Of a stretch of DNA of 9,801 nucleotides, positions 6,168-9,801 are shown one piece after another (the stretch's first letter is position 1; every line of letters begins with the position of its first letter). The notes under the pieces were generated by a model that was given only the letters and a program-made list of their open reading frames with translations, was not told the origin of the DNA and did not search any database. The position numbers and the translations under genes were made by a program. The DNA comes from Gammaproteobacteria bacterium (GTDB lineage: Bacteria; Pseudomonadota; Gammaproteobacteria; JAABTG01): contig JASJBY010000202.1 in the NCBI GenBank assembly GCA_030066245.1, positions 1 to 9,801 on the forward strand, given 5' to 3'.

Positions 6168-6779
6168 ATGTGCGAAATGAAGATCACAACCGCGCTGCGA
6201 ACCCGGCGGTCAATCAAGGTCTTCGATCCGGCACATCGCATGGCTGAACAGGAGGTAGACGCGCTCATACGCTACGCCGCCCGGGCGCCCAGCGCCTTCA
6301 ACCTGCAGCACTGGCGATTCGTTCGCGTCCGTGATGGCCAGCTCCGGCAAGAGATCCGCAAGATTGCCTGGGATCAGCGCCAGGTAACGGATGCATCGCT
6401 GCTGCTGGTGCTGTGCGTGGATCTCCGGGCCTGGGACAAGGAGCCCGCTCGACACTGGCAGACCGCGCCCCCTGCGGTGCAGGACATCATCCTGCCGGCA
6501 ATCGACCAGTACTATCGTGACGATGCGCAGATGCAGCGAGACGAAGGCATGCGCTCATGCGGCCTGGTCGCCATGAGCCTTATGCTGGCAGCCCGCGCCA
6601 TGGGCTACGATTCCTGCCCCATGGACGGGTTCGATTTTGAGGCTTTGGCCAGACTGATCCGCCTGCCCGAGGATTACGCCTTGTGCATGATGGTGGCCAT
6701 CGGTAAGCCCATGGGGGAACCTTTGCCGTCTACCAGCCGGCTGCCCCTCGAGGAGATTGTGGTCACAGACCGCTTCTGA
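6168..6779 (+). CDS. Nitroreductase family FMN-dependent oxidoreductase
   Basis: The 203-residue protein has the nitroreductase fold signature: a RTRRSIKVFD segment (11-20) whose arginines and serine normally contact the FMN phosphate, and the PSAFNLQHWRF segment (41-51) that normally lines the isoalloxazine ring, with Gln-His-Trp where Gln-Pro-Trp is common. The C-terminal half carries an SLMLAARAMGYDSCPMDGF stretch and ends in an IGKPMGEPLP stretch typical of the family. Members reduce nitroaromatics, quinones or flavins with NAD(P)H; the true substrate is not predictable. GAGGTG (6154-6159) lies 8 bases before ATG6168 and fixes the start; a second ATG three codons later is less well placed. 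It heads a close-packed cluster, with the broken amidohydrolase gene starting 6 bp after its stop. Confidence 0.9.
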   Translation: MCEMKITTALRTRRSIKVFDPAHRMAEQEVDALIRYAARAPSAFNLQHWRFVRVRDGQLRQEIRKIAWDQRQVTDASLLLVLCVDLRAWDKEPARHWQTAPPAVQDIILPAIDQYYRDDAQMQRDEGMRSCGLVAMSLMLAARAMGYDSCPMDGFDFEALARLIRLPEDYALCMMVAIGKPMGEPLPSTSRLPLEEIVVTDRF

Positions 6780-6785
6780 GCCGAC

Positions 6786-7571
6786 ATGACGACCCTCTTC
6801 CTGGCAGCTCTGCTCTCGGCGCTGTTCGTCCCTTTTGTCTCAGCGCAGCCGCTTCTGTGTGCCGACGCGCATCTGCACTACAACTGGAACCAGGCAGAGG
6901 TGACCAGCCCGGATGAGGCGTGCAGCAATCTCTACGCCAACGATGTCGCACTGGCGGTCGTCTCCAGCACGCCGCTGGAGCTACCCGTGTCTCTGCGCGA
7001 AGCAGGTGGCGACCAGGTGCTGCCATTCTTCCGCCCGTATGCAAGACCGGGCGATTGGCTGACCTGGACCCGGGATGAGTCGGTGCCGGACATAATGCGC
7101 GAAGCTCCGGAAAGCGGGCGTTACTTCGGCATCGGCGAGCTAAACCCCATCCCCGGTTTCGGGCAACGCTGGGATACACCCATATTCCGTAAGGTCAATG
7201 ACCTTGCCAAGCGCCATCGCATGCCGGTCCGAATCCACACCGAGTCGTCGGCGCCCGACTTCTTCATGGATATCTGCCGACGACACCCGGAGGCCCGGTT
7301 TCTCTCGGCGGACGGCGGTGGCATACTGCAGCCTGATGTGGGCGCCCGAACCATGTCCGCACGCCGCAACGTGTGAACGGAACTCTCGGCGCGGGATCCC
7401 TGGTGCTACGTGGCTCACCCATTGACGGCCGCGGACGGAGCCCTACCCCCAGAGTGGGAACAGGTCGTACTCCGCCATGCCGACAAGTTTATGACCGGCG
7501 CTGACGCACTCTGGCCAGTGGCACAGCGGCACCCGTGGGACGAGCCTGACAGCGGTTGGCAGAAGAGATAA
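6786..7571 (+). pseudogene. Secreted amidohydrolase-like protein interrupted by in-frame TGA
   Basis: The frame begins with a signal peptide (about 1-20, ending VSA) and continues as a metal-dependent TIM-barrel hydrolase: DAHLHY with the HxH metal pair (His29, His31), GELNPIPGFG (117-126), and VRIHTE with His151. Translation stops at TGA 7374-7376 (codon 197), but the same frame continues open to TAA 7569-7571 with family-like sequence, TELSARDPW (198-206), a PPEWEQVVLRHADKF stretch (221-235) and TGAD with Asp240, the usual last metal ligand. Homologues as I remember them read NVW at the stop, so one TGG-to-TGA change explains it. At 175-178 the expected Ala-His-Ala-Gly reads Ala-Asp-Gly-Gly, losing another ligand. 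The readthrough product (261 residues) also ends early at DSGWQKR. These losses indicate an inactive gene; a sequencing error at the TGA would not explain the lost His. Confidence 0.8.
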
Positions 7572-7574
7572 CTC

Positions 7575-8045
7575 ATGCAACGCGTGGTTTCTTTACTTAT
7601 GCTTTGTTTGGTCACAACCGCGGCACATGCTGCCGAGGGCCTGGTGACAGTGCGTAGCGCTCACAGCGTGGACGGCACCATGCAGCGACTGGTCGCGGCG
7701 CTGGAGGAGAAAGGGATGCGCATATTTGCGCGGGTCAACCACACGGAGGGGGCTCGACGCGTTGGCCAGAAGCTGCCTCCCACGCAACTGTTGATCTTCG
7801 GTAACCCCAAGTCCGGCACACCGCTCATGCAGTGCAGTCCGAGCGCAGCCATCGACCTGCCCCAGAAAGCACTGGTTTGGGAGGACGACGATGGACAGGT
7901 CTGGCTTGGATACAACGCACCCGCATACCTGTCACGGCGTCACAGGATGAGCGGGTGCGACAAGGCCCTCGAGAAGGTAGCGAAAGCGCTGGCCAACTTC
8001 GCCAGCAAGGCAACCGCGCCCGAGCGCGCCGCGGGAACGCGGTAG
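7575..8045 (+). CDS. Secreted DUF302 domain protein
   Basis: This 156-residue protein has a clear signal peptide (basic MQR, hydrophobic core, likely cut at AHA-AE after residue 19) and then one DUF302 domain. The domain shows a GTMQRLVAALEEKGMRIFARV stretch (34-54), a LLIFGNPKSGTPLMQCSPSA stretch (about 73-92) with the family's NPKxGTxLM, and WEDDDGQVWLGYN (97-109), followed by a helical tail rich in Ala and Lys. It should be periplasmic. Its ATG lies 3 bp after the final stop of the broken amidohydrolase frame, with only a GAAGAGA-type ribosome site, so it may have depended on translational coupling from that gene; the premature TGA could therefore reduce its expression. It is distinct from the cytoplasmic DUF302 protein at 5015-5413. 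The molecular function is unknown. Confidence 0.9.
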   Translation: MQRVVSLLMLCLVTTAAHAAEGLVTVRSAHSVDGTMQRLVAALEEKGMRIFARVNHTEGARRVGQKLPPTQLLIFGNPKSGTPLMQCSPSAAIDLPQKALVWEDDDGQVWLGYNAPAYLSRRHRMSGCDKALEKVAKALANFASKATAPERAAGTR

Positions 8046-8065
8046 ACCAAGAAGAGCGATAAGCC

Positions 8066-8605
8066 ATGACCATTCGACGTTTCGGCGACAAAAGCCCGTC
8101 CGTGGCCGCCGGAGCCTATGTGGACGAGACGGCTTTAGTCATTGGCGACGTGACGGTAGGTCGGGATGCGTCGATCTGGCCCATGGCGGTGGTCCGAGGT
8201 GATATCCATTCCATTTCCATCGGAGATGGCAGCAACGTTCAGGACGGTTCTGTCTTGCATGTCACCCACGACAGCCGTTTCAGCCCGGGTGGTCATGCTC
8301 TTATCATCTCCGACCATGTCACCGTGGGTCACCACGTCACTCTGCATGGCTGCCACATAGGTAACCATTGCCTGCTCGGCATCGGCTCGGTCATCATGGA
8401 CGGGGCCACGGTGGAGCCCCGCACCATCGTAGGCGCGGGCAGCCTGGTGTCACCGGGCAAGCGTCTGGAGGGAGGTTATCTATGGTTCGGCAGACCAGCG
8501 AAGCGCGCGCGCCCACTCACGTCCGAGGAGCAGGCTTACCTGGACTACGTAGCTGAGCATTACGTGCGGCTCAAGCAGCGACACATACACTCAGCGAGTT
8601 CTTGA
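8066..8605 (+). CDS. yrdA: Gamma carbonic anhydrase family protein (YrdA-like)
   Basis: The 179-residue protein is a left-handed beta-helix of hexapeptide repeats, followed by a C-terminal helix, and tracks E. coli YrdA over its whole length. Seen: VVRGD (42-46) with Arg44 and Asp46, NVQDGSVLH (57-65) with Gln59 and Asp60, and three candidate zinc ligands His65, His89 and His94 in VLHVTH, VGHH and TLHGC. These match the Arg, Asp, Gln and three-His set of Cam-type gamma carbonic anhydrases, so metal binding is likely; the Glu proton-shuttle residues of the archaeal Cam enzyme are not evident, as is usual in this subgroup, and hydratase activity is not assured. It probably forms a trimer in the cytosol. 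An AAGAAGAG site precedes ATG8066; the gap to the DUF302 gene is 20 bp, so it is likely the last gene of the cluster. Confidence 0.93.
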   Translation: MTIRRFGDKSPSVAAGAYVDETALVIGDVTVGRDASIWPMAVVRGDIHSISIGDGSNVQDGSVLHVTHDSRFSPGGHALIISDHVTVGHHVTLHGCHIGNHCLLGIGSVIMDGATVEPRTIVGAGSLVSPGKRLEGGYLWFGRPAKRARPLTSEEQAYLDYVAEHYVRLKQRHIHSASS

Positions 8606-8890
8606 GGAAGACCGCCGGGGGGCGCGCCAAACCGACTCCCTGTCAGCCTTCAACGAATCCCGGCGGATGCGCGTCCGAGGTGATGGACCAGTTGCATCCC
8701 GGGGTCGAGAGTGCAGGATGATGTTGTCTCGGCACCTACACATGTGATTCGGAATACGCTACGCGTCGGCGCGGTCGGGGCAGCGGCGTAGAGGGCGAGC
8801 GGCGGACGGATAGCTTGAGCTTCATATCCCGGAATACACCTGGACAGGTAGAATCAGAAGCGAAGCAGAAGCAGCAGGAGCTCATCAGGG
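8606..8890. other. Intergenic region before the universal stress protein gene
   Basis: No gene is credible here; the only opening is a minus-strand frame with no family features. A TAGAAT string (8849-8854) could be a -10 hexamer for the stress protein, but no matching -35 lies at normal distance. I looked for an FNR/Anr-type TTGAT-N4-ATCAA box, which controls some usp genes, and saw none. Confidence 0.4.
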
Positions 8891-9328
8891 GTGGCAGCCT
8901 ATCAGCACATACTGCTGGCGATAGACATTTCCGAAGATAGCGAGGCAGTCGGAGCTCGCGCGATACAACTCGTTCGGGAATACGGCGCACGCCTGACGCT
9001 ACTCCATGTGGTGGCCAATGTGTACGAAGAACCTGTCTATGATCTGATGTCGTCTTTCCCTGCTGACATGGAGTCCAGGCTGGTGGAGAACGCGGCGCGG
9101 TCCCTGAGGAGCCTGGCTGATAAGCTCAACGTGGCTGACGCCGAGTGTCGGGTAGAGGTGGGCACGCCGAAAACGGCTATTGTGCAAACCGCCTCTGAAA
9201 TCGGCGCGGACCTTATCGTGCTCGGCAGCCACGGAGTGCATGGTCTGGAGCTGCTGCTGGGCTCCACTGCCAACGCAGTGCTGCATGCGGCCGAGTGCGA
9301 TGTGCTGGCGGTTCGCGTAGGCGCATGA
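8891..9328 (+). CDS. Universal stress protein, UspA family
   Basis: This 145-residue single-domain protein begins AYQHILLAIDISEDSEAV, with the Asp near residue 11 that contacts nucleotide in ATP-binding members, and ends with the family's nucleotide loop region LIVLGSHG (about 107-114) followed by LLLGSTANAVLHAAECDVLAV. The GSHG and GST elements suggest the ATP-binding type, though the spacing between them is one residue shorter than in MJ0577. The start is GTG8891, supported by AGGAG at 8876-8880 with a 10-base spacer. It should act as a small cytosolic dimer during starvation or energy stress. It is transcribed in the same direction as its neighbours but separated by about 285 and 340 bp, so it is probably monocistronic. 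Confidence 0.93.
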   Translation: MAAYQHILLAIDISEDSEAVGARAIQLVREYGARLTLLHVVANVYEEPVYDLMSSFPADMESRLVENAARSLRSLADKLNVADAECRVEVGTPKTAIVQTASEIGADLIVLGSHGVHGLELLLGSTANAVLHAAECDVLAVRVGA

Positions 9329-9348
9329 CGCTCGCTGCCGTGGACGAC

Positions 9349-9375
9349 GCAGCGGCTGAGGTCAGGCGCCGCTGT
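9349..9375 (+). terminator. Possible stem-loop after the stress protein gene
   Basis: CAGCGGC (9350-9356) pairs with GCCGCTG (9368-9374), extendable by a G-U pair, with an 11-base loop, starting about 20 bp after the stop. There is no T-run, so it is weak as an intrinsic terminator. Confidence 0.25.
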
Positions 9376-9432
9376 CGCTCTCCAGATAATGCCGGGGAGA
9401 CTCAGAAAAAACCATAAGCCCGAGCATTCTAG

Positions 9433-9452
9433 AAGTGAGTGAGCGCTCACTT
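9433..9452. promoter_or_regulatory. acs: Dyad operator candidate upstream of acs
   Basis: AGTGAGCGCTCACT (9438-9451) is a perfect 14-bp palindrome. A second, overlapping dyad uses AAGTGA (9433-9438) and TCACTT (9447-9452) around 8 bases. The GTGAGCGCTCAC core looks like operators of TetR- or LacI-family repressors. The surrounding 9329-9670 region (342 bp) contains no gene; it also holds a TAGAAT string (9586-9591) that could be a -10 for acs, without a good -35, which would place the dyad about 140 bp upstream of it. No regulator gene is next to it in the window. Confidence 0.5.
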
Positions 9453-9670
9453 TTCGAGGGCGCCAGGTTTCCGCGAGTTTGCCCTCAGCCCGGCTTCTGA
9501 CCAGCCCGCAAACGGATTTCGGGCGGGCCGCGGCGGCGTCTTTTCCAGGAGGGGAAGGCGGCGAGACTGGTGCTGGAAAACGGGCTAGAATCAAGACAGC
9601 TTGGCCGCGTTTGCCCGGCGAGCCAGTCGATTCGGCGAACCGGCACACCCCACCACCACCGGAGAGAAAA

Positions 9671-9801
9671 ATGACTGAAGAAAAACGATACGACGTGCCG
9701 CCCGACGCAGCCGCGCGCGCTCACGTCTCCAACGAGCAGTACCTAAGCATGTATGAACGCTCCGTCTCGGAACCGGAGGCGTTCTGGGCCGAGCAGGCGG
9801 A
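9671..9801 (+). CDS. acs: Acetyl-CoA synthetase, N-terminal fragment cut by the window edge
   Basis: Only the first 43 codons are present. They read as the N terminus of AMP-forming acetyl-CoA synthetase: VPPDAAARAHVSNEQYLSMY (residues 9-28), then SEPEAFWAEQA (33-43), the ordered 'PP..AARAHVS...Y..MY..S..dPe.FWaeqA' pattern of Acs proteins. The enzyme would convert acetate, ATP and CoA to acetyl-CoA in the cytosol; the full protein is normally about 650 residues, so the adenylation domain and the regulated C-terminal Lys lie outside. GGAGAG (9661-9666) sits 4-5 bases before ATG9671 and supports the start. Propionyl-CoA synthetase and related enzymes share this N terminus less closely, so acs is preferred. 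Confidence 0.85.
   Translation, partial: MTEEKRYDVPPDAAARAHVSNEQYLSMYERSVSEPEAFWAEQA

Noticed and set aside
7374..7376. TGA as a recoded codon (selenocysteine or readthrough) in the amidohydrolase
   Set aside because: The position fits Trp in the family rather than a catalytic Cys/Sec site, no convincing SECIS-like hairpin was seen right after it, and other genes here end in TGA normally. A point mutation is simpler.
9485..9724. Minus-strand frame overlapping the acs start
   Set aside because: It is antisense to the well-recognised Acs N terminus and its product is low-complexity.

Overview
The window reads as a single high-GC proteobacterial chromosome segment, most likely from a gammaproteobacterium. 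The grounds are gene content (a FetAB-type ABC system, a YrdA-like gamma carbonic anhydrase, DUF302 proteins, a UspA-type stress protein, the start of acetyl-CoA synthetase), GC-rich codon use and close packing. No genus-level marker is present, so nothing finer is claimed. I see no transposase, integrase, phage gene, CRISPR array, tRNA or rRNA.

Layout. 1-273: upstream flank with a weak promoter candidate. 274-1563 (+): a Ser/Thr protein kinase fused to a C-terminal cyclic-nucleotide-binding domain. 1564-1860: a non-coding spacer of more mixed composition. 1861-2304 (-): a host-attachment-family (PF10116-like) protein convergent with the kinase. 2305-2673: divergent intergenic region. 2674-4097 (+): fetA-fetB, an ABC ATPase and UPF0014-type permease joined by a GTGA overlap. 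4269-4487 (+) and 4696-5031 (+): two small orphans, the second rich in Cys and His. 5015-5413 (-): a cytoplasmic DUF302 protein whose 3' end overlaps the Cys-rich orphan tail to tail by 17 bp. 5414-6167: about 750 bp with no credible gene. 6168-8605 (+): a tight cluster of nitroreductase, a secreted amidohydrolase-like gene broken by an in-frame TGA, a secreted DUF302 protein and a gamma carbonic anhydrase, with gaps of 6, 3 and 20 bp. 8891-9328 (+): universal stress protein. 9329-9670: regulatory region with a strong dyad operator candidate. 9671-end (+): the first 43 codons of acetyl-CoA synthetase.

Functional reading. The common theme is stress and metal or redox homeostasis (FetAB iron/peroxide tolerance, FMN nitroreductase, UspA, DUF302) beside a signalling protein that could couple a cyclic nucleotide to protein phosphorylation. 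This is an inference from family membership. I did not find a clear multi-gene defence or otherwise undescribed system. The points most worth a second look are the decaying amidohydrolase (TGG-to-TGA plus a lost metal-binding His), the kinase-cNMP fusion with a DFS in place of DFG, the altered Q-loop of FetA, the Cys-rich orphan, and the palindrome upstream of acs.
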